The notes beneath the pieces were generated by a model. The model was not told the DNA's origin and ran no database searches. It worked only from the letters and a program-made list of their open reading frames with translations. This document shows, in pieces, positions 1 through 6,894 of a DNA stretch of 6,970 bases. How positions within the stretch are numbered: the first letter of the stretch is position 1; every line of letters starts with the position of its first letter. This DNA is from Candidatus Aminicenantota bacterium (GTDB lineage Bacteria; Acidobacteriota; Aminicenantia; UBA2199). The translations under genes were made by a program, and so were the position numbers. Where the stretch lies: assembly GCA_023136725.1 (NCBI GenBank), contig JAGLQR010000091.1, positions 1 to 6,970 of the forward strand, written 5' to 3'.

Positions 1-506
1 GTCCCGTCCTCAAGTTCTCCCAGGCTGGTCATATTCAGGAAATATTCGAGCATATCATAGTCCAGTGTCAAAGGACATTTAGTGACAGCAGCACCTGCAA
101 AGGCAACCAGTCCGATCCTGTCGGTTTTCCTTTTGCTGATAAACCCGTTAATTACCTCTTTTGCAACCTCAAGCCTGTTTTTCGGTTTGAAATCAAGTGA
201 TGCCATTGAACCGGATATATCCATTGTTAGAAGTATGTCGATCCCTTTCTTATTTTCCACATCATAATAATCCAGGAGCTGGGGCCGCGCCAGGGCAATA
301 ATAAAAAGTACAAGAGGTATCAGTTTAATATAGAAGAGGTTTTTTATAAAAAATGTTCTCAAACCATTTTCACTGATATTGAGCAACTTTTCAGATGAAT
401 AATTGATATACCTTTTCCCCCTTTTGTCACCGAAATGTTTCCATTTGATCAGGCCAGGAACAAAAAGGAGGAGAAGCAGTGCAAGGGGGAATTCAAAGTG
501 CGGCAT
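1..506 (-). CDS. batA: BatA-type VWA-domain membrane protein, C-terminus beyond left edge
   Basis: Reading the minus strand from the ATG at 506 gives an open frame of 168 full codons with no stop before the window edge. Residues 4-20 and about 60-73 are hydrophobic segments, the second ending in the ALARPQ motif typical of BatA/BatB. A von Willebrand A domain starts near residue 89. Its metal-binding (MIDAS) DISGSM lies at 96-101, followed by DRIGLVAFAG at 129-138 and CPLT at 144-147. The second MIDAS element, DGT, ends at residue 169, exactly on the window edge. BatA proteins are usually about 320-330 residues, so roughly half is present. Family members sit in the inner membrane with the VWA domain outside the cytoplasm and are linked to oxidative or envelope stress tolerance; their exact biochemistry is unsettled. 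The start has AGAGG nine bases upstream (516-520) and overlaps the preceding gene by 14 bp. BatB would be expected to follow off the edge. Confidence 0.9.
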   Translation of the reverse strand, partial: MPHFEFPLALLLLLFVPGLIKWKHFGDKRGKRYINYSSEKLLNISENGLRTFFIKNLFYIKLIPLVLFIIALARPQLLDYYDVENKKGIDILLTMDISGSMASLDFKPKNRLEVAKEVINGFISKRKTDRIGLVAFAGAAVTKCPLTLDYDMLEYFLNMTSLGELEDG

Positions 507-1425
507 CTGTTTTTTCCTCTTCTTCTTTTTTTCTACGTTCTCCAATTATCTCAATTATTCTTAACAAATTTGCCCTGACATCCTCCACCTCATTCTCGGC
601 AGGAGTATATCTGGCAAATTTTGAGAGATCAGAAACAAGAAATACCTGATCAAAATTACCCTTAATTTTCTCATCTTTTTCGAAATTCCTGAGATTACAC
701 ATGATCTCATATGTGGTGAGATCCTCTGCATTAAAATTGTATAGCCTGGTCATGAAGATCTTGTAAGATTCCGTCAGAGTAAGAAAGAATTTTTTGATTT
801 TTCCTGTATTAAGAAGATCAGATCTCCATAGAGATTCTATTCTGTTCCTAAATTCCACCTCGGGGTGCAATGGGGCAGAGATGTTCTGAGCATCTCCTTT
901 TTCCCTGCGTTTAAGAAAAAAAACGATCAGAAATATAATAACTGCTATAATCAATATGATCAATAAATATTTGAGCATGTAGAATGGATTCCCCTTTATT
1001 TCAAAGAGATCTTTCAATGGTTTTATGTCTTTGTCGCCTTTTTCCAGAACGGACATGATGCTTACAGGGATGGTATTTGAAAGGAAATTCTCAATAATCT
1101 CCCCTTTTTTGATAAGTGTGATATCAAAAGGGCCAACATTGTATTCCCCTGTTTTAAAGAAAGATATATCAAATTTTTTTTCAAATGTCTTAACTCCATC
1201 ATTGTCACTGACTGAAAGCTCCGCTTCCTCAATAAACTCGAAATCAAGTTTTCCCGGTGATATTTTTATTGAATCACTTTCAGTGGATGTCCTGACAATA
1301 AACTTAAGAGCGATCCTTTCTCCGATGGTCGCAGTGGTTGAAGAAACTGATACTGACACCTGGGTTTCGGATGGGATACCCTGTGTGAAAGAGAGCATTA
1401 ACAATATCAGAAGTAATTTTCTCAT
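493..1425 (-). CDS. BatD-like secreted/membrane protein of the Bat operon
   Basis: This 310-residue protein has a signal peptide (MRKLLLILLMLSFTQG, 1-16). An extracytoplasmic beta-rich region of about 130 residues follows, with alternating hydrophobic strands such as TQVSVSVSS at 21-29. One strong membrane helix spans about 150-171 and ends in the positive KRREK. A cytoplasmic tail (172-310) carries a helical segment at 212-245 and DLSKFARYTP near 266-275, resembling the C-terminal tails of BatD/DUF4381-type proteins. The last residues are very charged (KKEEEEK). It is shorter than canonical BatD (often 500-600 residues), so I call it BatD-like rather than BatD. It lies between DUF58 and BatA, the usual place for this kind of protein, and may bridge periplasmic and cytoplasmic parts of a complex. 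The ATG overlaps the DUF58 stop in an ATGA. The nearest AGGAGG (1440-1445) is 14 bases upstream, a long spacing, so coupling to the upstream gene probably drives initiation. Confidence 0.75.
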   Translation of the reverse strand: MRKLLLILLMLSFTQGIPSETQVSVSVSSTTATIGERIALKFIVRTSTESDSIKISPGKLDFEFIEEAELSVSDNDGVKTFEKKFDISFFKTGEYNVGPFDITLIKKGEIIENFLSNTIPVSIMSVLEKGDKDIKPLKDLFEIKGNPFYMLKYLLIILIIAVIIFLIVFFLKRREKGDAQNISAPLHPEVEFRNRIESLWRSDLLNTGKIKKFFLTLTESYKIFMTRLYNFNAEDLTTYEIMCNLRNFEKDEKIKGNFDQVFLVSDLSKFARYTPAENEVEDVRANLLRIIEIIGERRKKEEEEKTDAAL

Positions 1426-2303
1426 CTGGAATACTTTTTCCTCCTCTTAAGGAAAAAATCAAAAAGAGGTTTTTCATAATTTTCTTCGACTGATATATCA
1501 ATAGAATCCACGTTGTACTTATTAAATTTTTCTTTTAAATGTTCATTTTCCCGTTCAATTAATATCCTGAATTTTTTGCGGGTCTTTTCAGATGAAAAAT
1601 CGACCATGAATTCTTCCCCGCTCTCACTATCTCTCATTCTGAAAATACCTTTGTCCGGCAATACAACTTCTCTTTTGTCTGAGATGTTTATAGCGATCAG
1701 GTCATGTTTTCTACCGGAGATCCTGAGGGGAAGGGAAAAATCTTTATCTATAAAATCAGATATAAGAAATACAATTGCTTTTTTTTTAATAACCTTATTC
1801 AGATACGTAAGTCCGTTTTCTATTGATGTCCCCTTGCTTTCCGGTTTGAAGGTCAGTATTTCTCTGATTATCCGGAGGAGGTGGGATATCCCTCTTTTTG
1901 GTGGTATGTATAATTCAACTTTATCAGTAAATACTAACAATCCGACTTTATCTTTATTGCTGTTGGCAGTAAAGGCAATAATTGCGGAAATCTCTGCGGC
2001 GATATCCTTTTTACTTTTCTCTCCTGAAAAAAAATCAAGTGATGATGAGAGGTCAACTGCCAGTATCACTGTCAACTCCCTCTCTTCAACAAATTGCTTA
2101 ACATAGATCTTTCCCATCCTGGATGATACATTCCAGTCTATGAATCTTATTTCATCACCGGGATAGTATTCACGGACCTCGGAGAATTCCATTCCCCTAC
2201 CTTTGAATGCAGAGTGGTATTCTCCTGAGAAGACTTCACTTGAACTCTTTTTTGAAATTATTTCTATCCTTCTGATCTTTCTAAGGATTTCTTCGGAGAT
2301 CAT
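1422..2303 (-). CDS. DUF58 family VWA-like protein
   Basis: This 293-residue protein has the DUF58 signature at 35-58: GRGMEFSEVREYYPGD, then IDWN, with the following KQFVEERE at 69-76. The rest is a VWA-like fold that keeps a full set of metal-site residues: DLSSS at 84-88, GTS at 158-160 and ISDF at 181-184. It has no signal peptide or membrane helix, so it is probably cytoplasmic. In known MoxR/DUF58/BatA loci the MoxR AAA+ ATPase is thought to act with DUF58 and VWA proteins in chaperone-like maturation; here the DUF58 protein has no adjacent MoxR. The start matches the usual family N-terminus (EEILRKIRRIEI). The ribosome site is weak, but the stop of the upstream 91-residue gene is only 4 bases before this ATG, suggesting translational coupling. 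The C-terminal tail is rich in Lys and Arg. Confidence 0.92.
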   Translation of the reverse strand: MISEEILRKIRRIEIISKKSSSEVFSGEYHSAFKGRGMEFSEVREYYPGDEIRFIDWNVSSRMGKIYVKQFVEERELTVILAVDLSSSLDFFSGEKSKKDIAAEISAIIAFTANSNKDKVGLLVFTDKVELYIPPKRGISHLLRIIREILTFKPESKGTSIENGLTYLNKVIKKKAIVFLISDFIDKDFSLPLRISGRKHDLIAINISDKREVVLPDKGIFRMRDSESGEEFMVDFSSEKTRKKFRILIERENEHLKEKFNKYNVDSIDISVEENYEKPLFDFFLKRRKKYSR

Positions 2304-2307
2304 TTCT

Positions 2308-2583
2308 TCATATGACCTGTATTATTATCTTTCCTGAATAACCGACCTTGAGGTTTGCAGGAGAACTGAATCTCATATTCCATACTCTTTCACCATTATC
2401 ACGACAGGACATAATTGCATTCTTTACTTCAAGTGGTACCGGTGCGTTAATTTCAATTCCGTCTGCATTTGAATAATTCAGAATTACTGACTTCTTCCTT
2501 CTGCTTGCACATTCGATAGAATAATCAGTAGGACTTGTGTTCTTAATGTAGATCATATCAACTTCGAATATTTTTTCTTCCAT
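2308..2583 (-). CDS. Small protein resembling the N-terminal part of YgjP/DUF45, no protease motif
   Basis: This is a 91-residue protein at the head of the DUF58-Bat operon. It has a believable ribosome site (AAGGA, 2593-2597, nine bases from ATG) and a near-consensus promoter just upstream, so I treat it as a real gene. It has no signal peptide or membrane helix. By eye it resembles the first about 90 residues of YgjP-like (DUF45/M48-related) metallopeptidases. The resemblance is a basic SRRKKSVIL stretch (27-35), GIEINAP (42-48), a helix ending near ERVW (65-68), then LKVGYSGKIIIQV (78-90), like the YLGxxYxLxV strand of that family. The catalytic HExxH half is missing; the gene simply ends before DUF58. 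It could instead be an unrelated small beta protein, since the resemblance comes from remembered family patterns and not an alignment. Function is unknown; position suggests a role with the DUF58/Bat proteins. Confidence 0.72.
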   Translation of the reverse strand: MEEKIFEVDMIYIKNTSPTDYSIECASRRKKSVILNYSNADGIEINAPVPLEVKNAIMSCRDNGERVWNMRFSSPANLKVGYSGKIIIQVI

Positions 2584-2591
2584 TTGTTTTG

Positions 2592-2620
2592 TTCCTTGTG
2601 TTTAATTCGAAAATTATAAT
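2592..2620 (+). promoter_or_regulatory. Possible weak rightward promoter for the MshEN gene
   Basis: A perfect TATAAT also reads on the plus strand at 2615-2620, because ATTATAAT (2613-2620) is its own reverse complement. The plus-strand -35 at 17-bp spacing is only TTCCTT (2592-2597), a poor match. If used, it would give a leader of about 90 bases before the ATG at 2718. The rest of the leader is AT-rich, with one tiny inverted repeat (ACAAA/TTTGT around 2660-2673) and no clear riboswitch or operator. Confidence 0.25.
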
Positions 2621-2641
2621 ACTCATAAATGGATATATCAA
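2613..2641 (-). promoter_or_regulatory. Sigma-70 type promoter of the DUF58-Bat operon
   Basis: On the minus strand TTGATA (2641-2636) is separated by exactly 17 bases from TATAAT (2618-2613), one mismatch from the full consensus. Transcription would start near 2606, giving a leader of about 20 bases that carries the AAGGA ribosome site before the ATG at 2583. No other convincing promoter is seen within the operon, where gaps are 4 bp or less. Confidence 0.7.
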
Positions 2642-2704
2642 GGGGTTTAAATCGGATCAACAAACATTTTTGTGGAAATTTTTTCTATTTGTGTCCATAC
2701 TTTT

Positions 2705-2714
2705 AGGAGAGAGG
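2705..2714 (+). promoter_or_regulatory. Ribosome binding site fixing the start of the MshEN protein
   Basis: AGGAGAGAGG lies directly before the ATG at 2718, with the AGGAGA core seven bases away. This decides for a 226-residue protein rather than an in-frame ATG at 2589, which would add 43 unrelated residues, lies across the promoter region and has no comparable site. Confidence 0.8.
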
Positions 2715-2717
2715 AAA

Positions 2718-3398
2718 ATGGAAAAGGATCAGAAATACCTGATTCCCTGTTGGAATTGTGGTGCTGTGTTCAATGCATTTGAATCTACATTCTGTTGCCA
2801 TTTCGAGCCTACGCCACTATGTCTTTTCTGCTATCAGTGTTTATGTAATGCCGATGAAGATTACCGTAAAAAAATTCTGAAAGAAGCTCCCCCTGAGTTT
2901 TTTGAGATGAAAAAAAAGTCACTTGGAAGAAAAGATATGAAGCTGGGTGAATTGCTTTTGAATGCGGGAAAGATAACGAGGGCGGATCTGGATATTGCAA
3001 TTACCATGCAGAATGAAATGAAAGCCAAACTTGGTGAAGTTTTTATCAGAATGAAATTGATAACTCCTGAAGACCTTGAACTTTTTCTTCTTGATCAGAA
3101 AGCTATTCATGAAACCAAGATGGGACACAATTTGCCGGATCCTTTTCTGGTTGAAAAGATCGGGCCGGAGTTTTGTCTAAAGGTGGGAATGATCCCTATC
3201 GAAGTTGTTGTGATAGATGAAAAGAAGATCCTTAATTTTGCTATTGAAAAAAAAGAAGATCTGATGCGAATAAAGCTTTGTGATGAATTGTCAGAATATA
3301 TATTGCTACCCTTTCTGGGAAAACCCGAGGAAATGAAGGTACTTCTGGCCAAGATCAAGGCTATCAAAGAAGTGGAAGATATTCTCACGTTGAAATGA
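2718..3398 (+). CDS. Cys-rich zinc-ribbon plus stand-alone MshEN (GspE N-terminal) domain protein
   Basis: This 226-residue soluble protein has no signal peptide or membrane helix. Residues 11-43 are Cys-rich: CWNC (11-14), FCCH (25-28) and CLFCYQCLC (35-43), eight Cys and a His, probably binding one or two zinc ions. A full MshEN domain follows. Two 24-residue motifs, KLGELLLNAGKIT...Q (75-98) and KLGEVFIRMKLIT...Q (104-127), are separated by five residues, as in c-di-GMP-binding MshE-type domains. The second half (about 141-220) has the usual LPDPFLVEKIGPEF and VGMIPIEVV elements. The first Arg of each motif is Lys, and the motif glycine is Lys113 in the second, so ligand binding is uncertain. 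There is no Walker ATPase domain, so it is not a secretion or pilus motor by itself. It may be a regulator or adaptor for type IV pilus, secretion or motility machinery. It is the only plus-strand gene, transcribed away from the Bat operon and convergent with the helicase (18-bp gap). Confidence 0.85.
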   Translation: MEKDQKYLIPCWNCGAVFNAFESTFCCHFEPTPLCLFCYQCLCNADEDYRKKILKEAPPEFFEMKKKSLGRKDMKLGELLLNAGKITRADLDIAITMQNEMKAKLGEVFIRMKLITPEDLELFLLDQKAIHETKMGHNLPDPFLVEKIGPEFCLKVGMIPIEVVVIDEKKILNFAIEKKEDLMRIKLCDELSEYILLPFLGKPEEMKVLLAKIKAIKEVEDILTLK

Positions 3399-3416
3399 CG
3401 GATAGGAATACTTTTT

Positions 3417-5768
3417 TTAATTATATACTTTACCGGTAAGTGACCGGGCAATGAATTTTGCCGCCTCTTTATGTTTCCCGCCTTTCCTGATCGGAGGGCC
3501 TACACAGGAGGGGCAGCCTGCAGGGCAGTCACAACCCTCTATCGTAGATAATACATCTTCCATCAAAGTTTTCCCCTTCCTGTAGAGAACTTCAGAAAAA
3601 CCGATTCCGTTCGGATAACTGTCATATATGTAAATGTTTGGTTCGAAACTGTGTCCGCTGTTCTCAAAACTTCCGGCAAATTTCCCTGATTTTATCCTTA
3701 CCGGTTCTTTTGTGATGTTATCCTCTACTGACACACCCAGATCCTTCACATCGCACATCAGCATAACAGCACTGATATGCCGCATGAGGTAAGCGATCCC
3801 GTTCACTGCTTCTATTTTATCCTCACTGTCAATATTTACTGAGTCAAGAAGTTCTTTTCGGATAGTGAGCCAGAAGGCGGTTGAGTGCATTTCACGCTGA
3901 GGAAGCTGAAGATCACCGGCACCGACATTTTCATTGGTGAAAAATTTCAGTTTTTTAAATCCCACAACCTGTGAAAAAACATGAACTTCACCGGTAGATA
4001 TGACATAGTCCCGGAACCCCGTATCATCAAAAAGGTCCAGAATACTAACTTTTGTATAGGTTATTGCATCCGTATAATAATCAGAGTTTGACTCTTTTAC
4101 AAAAGCTTTTCTATTCTCAAAGTCAAATTTTTCTACAACATATTGTTCTCCTTCAAGAATATAGATAGCCTTTTCATGAAGGGTTTCAAGTGCTGAAGAG
4201 AAATCAACCTCGGCAATAACATTTTCACCGGATGTAGTATCAACAACCACAAAGTTATCTGACGACACTCTGTTTATGCTGACTGCATCAGCCGGGTATC
4301 CTTCCTCAGACCAGAACCACTTATCATCTCTTTTAAGGAGTACTCTGTGCTCTGCCAGATAGTTCAATATTTCTTCAAGATCTTCATTGCCGAATTTCTC
4401 TCCTGAAACGAAAGGGAGCTCGAAGGATGCACATTTTATATGATCTATCAGAATTGTAAGATTGTCAGGATTGATCCTCCCTGTCTCAGGAGACCTGCCT
4501 GTAAAATATTCCGGGTGATTAACTATATACTGATCAACAGGTGAAGATGAAGCAACAAGGATGCCGATAGAGCTGGAAGATCTTCTCCCTGCACGTCCGA
4601 ATCTCTGCCATGTAGATGAGATTGTTCCGGGGTAAGATGCAAGTACTACTCCATCAAGAGAACCTATATCTATTCCAAGCTCGAGAGCATTAGTTGACAC
4701 TACCCCTCTGATCTTTCCGGACTTAAGCCCTTTCTCGATCTCCCTCCTCTTGGCTGGGAGGTATCCCCCACGATATCCCCTTATGATCCCTTTCTGGTTT
4801 ATATTTCTCTCAAAGTCACTTTTCAGGTATTTTACAAGTATTTCGGTTATCAGGCGTGCATTGGTGAATGTAATTGTAGTGAGGTTGTTCTTAAGAAGGA
4901 TCCCGGATACTTCTCTGGCCAGGGAAATATAGGATCTCCTTATTCCGAGCTGCTTATTTACAACCGGAGGATTCAGGAATACGATAAATTTTTTCCCGCG
5001 TGGTGCTCCGCTCTTCTCGATCAGGGTGACATCTTCTCCTGTTATCATTTCTGCGAGTTCCCCCGGATTGGCAATTGTAGCGGAAGACATTATGAACACT
5101 GGATCAGAACCGTAAAAAGAGCATATCCGTTTAAGCCTTCTGACTATATTTCCCATATGGGAACCGAACACCCCGGTATAATAATGGAGTTCGTCTATAA
5201 TGATATATTTCAGGTTCTCAAAAAGGTTGATCCACTTGGTATGATGGGGAAGTATACCGGAATGGAGCATATATGGATTAGTTATTACGATTTGAGCCTG
5301 CTTCCTGATTGCTTTTCTCGTTGTTTGCGGTGTGTCCCCGTCGTATGTGAAGAGGCCAAGTCTGTCTCCCAGCATCTTGTTGAGATCGAATAATTCTGAC
5401 AGCTGGTCCTGAGAAAGTGCTTTTGTCGGGAACAGGTATAGGGATTTTGACGACTTGTCATTCACAAGTGAATTTAAAGTTACAGAATTGTAAATTAATG
5501 TTTTGCCCGAAGCAGTCGGAGTTGATACTACTACATTATTTCCGTTGAGGATATTTTCTATAGCTGCCCGCTGATGGGAAAACAACTTCCCGATTCCCTT
5601 TTTCTTGTATACTTCAATTATTTCTTCAGAAAGGTTGTCAGGGAAATCGGAAAATTCTCCCTTGAATTCTTCCAGTTTTATGAGCTTGGCCGAACCTGAA
5701 ATATCAGATCTTAATTTCCGGAGGTCATCAAGGGTTTTCTCGACCCGGGACTCCTTATCAGATGGCAT
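3417..5768 (-). CDS. mrfA: MrfA/YprA-type DEAH helicase with C-terminal four-Cys (DUF1998) domain
   Basis: This 783-residue superfamily 2 helicase looks complete. Motifs in order: SHQ (64-66), Walker A TPTASGKT (83-90), PTKALSQDQ (114-122), DELH (192-195), SSAT (228-231), TFTNAR (300-305), STNALELGIDIG (358-369) and QRFGRAGR (388-395). The C-terminal region carries CDCPAGCPSC (Cys 746, 748, 752, 755), the cluster of YprA/MrfA and DUF1998 proteins. Bacillus MrfA (about 750 residues) is an ATP-driven 3'-5' DNA helicase working with the exonuclease MrfB in repair of mitomycin C damage; that role is inferred here. No MrfB gene is adjacent. The ATG has no clear Shine-Dalgarno sequence, but an in-frame stop 15 bases upstream and a family-like N-terminus leave no better start. 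The gene follows the CydA-like gene after 55 bp containing a hairpin, so it may be read alone or by read-through. Confidence 0.9.
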   Translation of the reverse strand: MPSDKESRVEKTLDDLRKLRSDISGSAKLIKLEEFKGEFSDFPDNLSEEIIEVYKKKGIGKLFSHQRAAIENILNGNNVVVSTPTASGKTLIYNSVTLNSLVNDKSSKSLYLFPTKALSQDQLSELFDLNKMLGDRLGLFTYDGDTPQTTRKAIRKQAQIVITNPYMLHSGILPHHTKWINLFENLKYIIIDELHYYTGVFGSHMGNIVRRLKRICSFYGSDPVFIMSSATIANPGELAEMITGEDVTLIEKSGAPRGKKFIVFLNPPVVNKQLGIRRSYISLAREVSGILLKNNLTTITFTNARLITEILVKYLKSDFERNINQKGIIRGYRGGYLPAKRREIEKGLKSGKIRGVVSTNALELGIDIGSLDGVVLASYPGTISSTWQRFGRAGRRSSSSIGILVASSSPVDQYIVNHPEYFTGRSPETGRINPDNLTILIDHIKCASFELPFVSGEKFGNEDLEEILNYLAEHRVLLKRDDKWFWSEEGYPADAVSINRVSSDNFVVVDTTSGENVIAEVDFSSALETLHEKAIYILEGEQYVVEKFDFENRKAFVKESNSDYYTDAITYTKVSILDLFDDTGFRDYVISTGEVHVFSQVVGFKKLKFFTNENVGAGDLQLPQREMHSTAFWLTIRKELLDSVNIDSEDKIEAVNGIAYLMRHISAVMLMCDVKDLGVSVEDNITKEPVRIKSGKFAGSFENSGHSFEPNIYIYDSYPNGIGFSEVLYRKGKTLMEDVLSTIEGCDCPAGCPSCVGPPIRKGGKHKEAAKFIARSLTGKVYN

Positions 5769-5773
5769 GAGGT

Positions 5774-5800
5774 AAAAATATCACACCCGGATACCCGGGT
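5774..5800 (-). terminator. Weak intrinsic terminator or leader hairpin between the CydA-like and helicase genes
   Basis: On the minus strand a 6-bp GC-rich stem (ACCCGG/CCGGGT, 5785-5790 with 5795-5800) closes a 4-base loop. It is followed, after six bases, by five T (5778-5774). It lies just after the stop of the CydA-like gene and before the helicase ATG. The stem is short and the T-run is set back, so termination would be partial at best; it could equally be a structure in the helicase leader. Confidence 0.35.
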
Positions 5801-5823
5801 CAAGACAACATTTATCTAACTTT

Positions 5824-6894
5824 TTAACTCTTAAGTTCTTTGTGTGTTTTCCACAGCATCCAGAAGATAAGGGCGAGTCCTGCAGCCAGTGTAACCAGGA
5901 ATAAGGCCATTACGAGATATTGTGTGTTTGCTCCTGTTGTTGAGAATTTTTCGGAGAACGGTTCCAGGAATAGACTTCTCACCTTTCCTCTCATTATTAC
6001 AAATATTACCAGGTTTAATCCCAACACAACTGAAGCGGGAATAATTCTCCGCTGAAGGGACAGATATCCGGTGATTATGAGACCGAAAAAACAGAATACA
6101 CTCACAATTGTCCATATTGCATCACCGGTAAGGAAGACTCCCCTTATGTTGTGAGGCAGAATTCTCATATAGTAAATAAAAGAGGGTAAGGTAAGGAAGC
6201 ATGAGTAACCGGCCAGAGAAGCTCCAAATGCAATCCATGGTTTCGATTTCTCCTTTCCATATTTAAATTTTGAGTAAACTGCAATAAAGAGTCCGCCTAT
6301 TGCAAGCAGCAGAAATAAATAGAATGTATATCTTGGCAGCATTGTCGGATCGCCGGTATTGAGATGGAAACCGCCCATATGTGAGAAGTATCCTTTCCAC
6401 GATGAGGGCCTCAACATCAGAGTGTTAACATTTACCAGGATGAAACCTGTCCACGCAAGGACGATTGACACAAAAAGGCCGAGATATTTTTTTGTCCCGT
6501 GTTTTCCTGACTCTCTGAAGGATATCCAGTATGCAGCGTAATATCCCAGGATCAGGATCACTACAAGGAGGATCCAGTTTGTTCCGACTAGTGTCGATGC
6601 AGTATAGAAAAAATTACCATAAAGAACCTGAATAAAGAGTAGTGGTGCAACTCCCAGATTAATGGCAAAGGCGATCGTAAACGGGAGAAGGTGTGCCATA
6701 TCCTTACCAAATGCGAGCCAGTTCTCGTCTGATTTCCCCTTGAAATATCCGACTGTCATTGAAATTGCTATAGTGAACATTATCCCCACACTGATCAGAT
6801 GGAGATAATATGTGAAATGTGATAAGAACTGGAACCATCCCGCTGCGACCGGTAACGGATCCGGATTAGGGATTATATTTATCAGATTATTCAT
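5824..6894 (-). CDS. Polytopic membrane protein, divergent CydA-like (cytochrome bd subunit I-like)
   Basis: This 356-residue protein has about nine predicted membrane helices, near 28-50, 69-93, 107-126, 137-159, 189-210, 221-247, 255-281, 287-305 and 324-350. By eye the first four parallel cytochrome bd subunit I. His32 in helix 1 sits where CydA has its helix-1 heme ligand, AINLGVAPLLFIQVLYG (77-93) matches the CydA INFALGVATG region, and FILVNVNTLMLRPSSW (151-166) matches ILVANGWMQNP. The protein is much shorter than CydA (about 450-520). It lacks the GRQPW quinol-loop motif, and helix 5 (YTFYLFLLLAIGGL) has no His where CydA has a second heme ligand. A canonical oxidase is therefore unlikely; a heme-binding, quinone-linked membrane partner of cytochrome c is the best guess. 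The ATG overlaps the cytochrome gene stop in ATGA, so the two are co-expressed. AAGGAG lies six bases upstream. Confidence 0.8.
   Translation of the reverse strand: MNNLINIIPNPDPLPVAAGWFQFLSHFTYYLHLISVGIMFTIAISMTVGYFKGKSDENWLAFGKDMAHLLPFTIAFAINLGVAPLLFIQVLYGNFFYTASTLVGTNWILLVVILILGYYAAYWISFRESGKHGTKKYLGLFVSIVLAWTGFILVNVNTLMLRPSSWKGYFSHMGGFHLNTGDPTMLPRYTFYLFLLLAIGGLFIAVYSKFKYGKEKSKPWIAFGASLAGYSCFLTLPSFIYYMRILPHNIRGVFLTGDAIWTIVSVFCFFGLIITGYLSLQRRIIPASVVLGLNLVIFVIMRGKVRSLFLEPFSEKFSTTGANTQYLVMALFLVTLAAGLALIFWMLWKTHKELKS

Noticed and set aside
82..267. Plus-strand open frame opposite batA
   Set aside because: It lies wholly antisense to the conserved VWA domain of BatA and has no independent support.
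1025..2106. Long plus-strand open frames (1025-1450 and 1513-2106) opposite the BatD-like and DUF58 genes
   Set aside because: They are antisense to clearly conserved proteins, have no recognisable domains or ribosome sites, and look like composition-driven shadows.
2589..2717. In-frame N-terminal extension of the MshEN protein from an ATG at 2589
   Set aside because: It crosses the promoter region, has no ribosome site and adds 43 residues with no family resemblance; the ATG at 2718 has a strong ribosome site.
3412..3447. T7 run and CCGGT/ACCGG inverted repeat at the convergent gene ends as a terminator
   Set aside because: On the plus strand the T-run comes before, not after, the 5-bp stem, and on the minus strand no T-run follows the stem; the stem also lies inside the helicase coding end.
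5157..5393. Plus-strand open frame opposite the helicase
   Set aside because: It overlaps the conserved DELH-containing helicase region on the other strand; no family match is seen.
5824..6894. Calling the membrane protein a true cytochrome bd oxidase subunit I (cydA)
   Set aside because: It is too short, lacks GRQPW and a helix-5 His, and no CydB follows; only a CydA-like label is supported.
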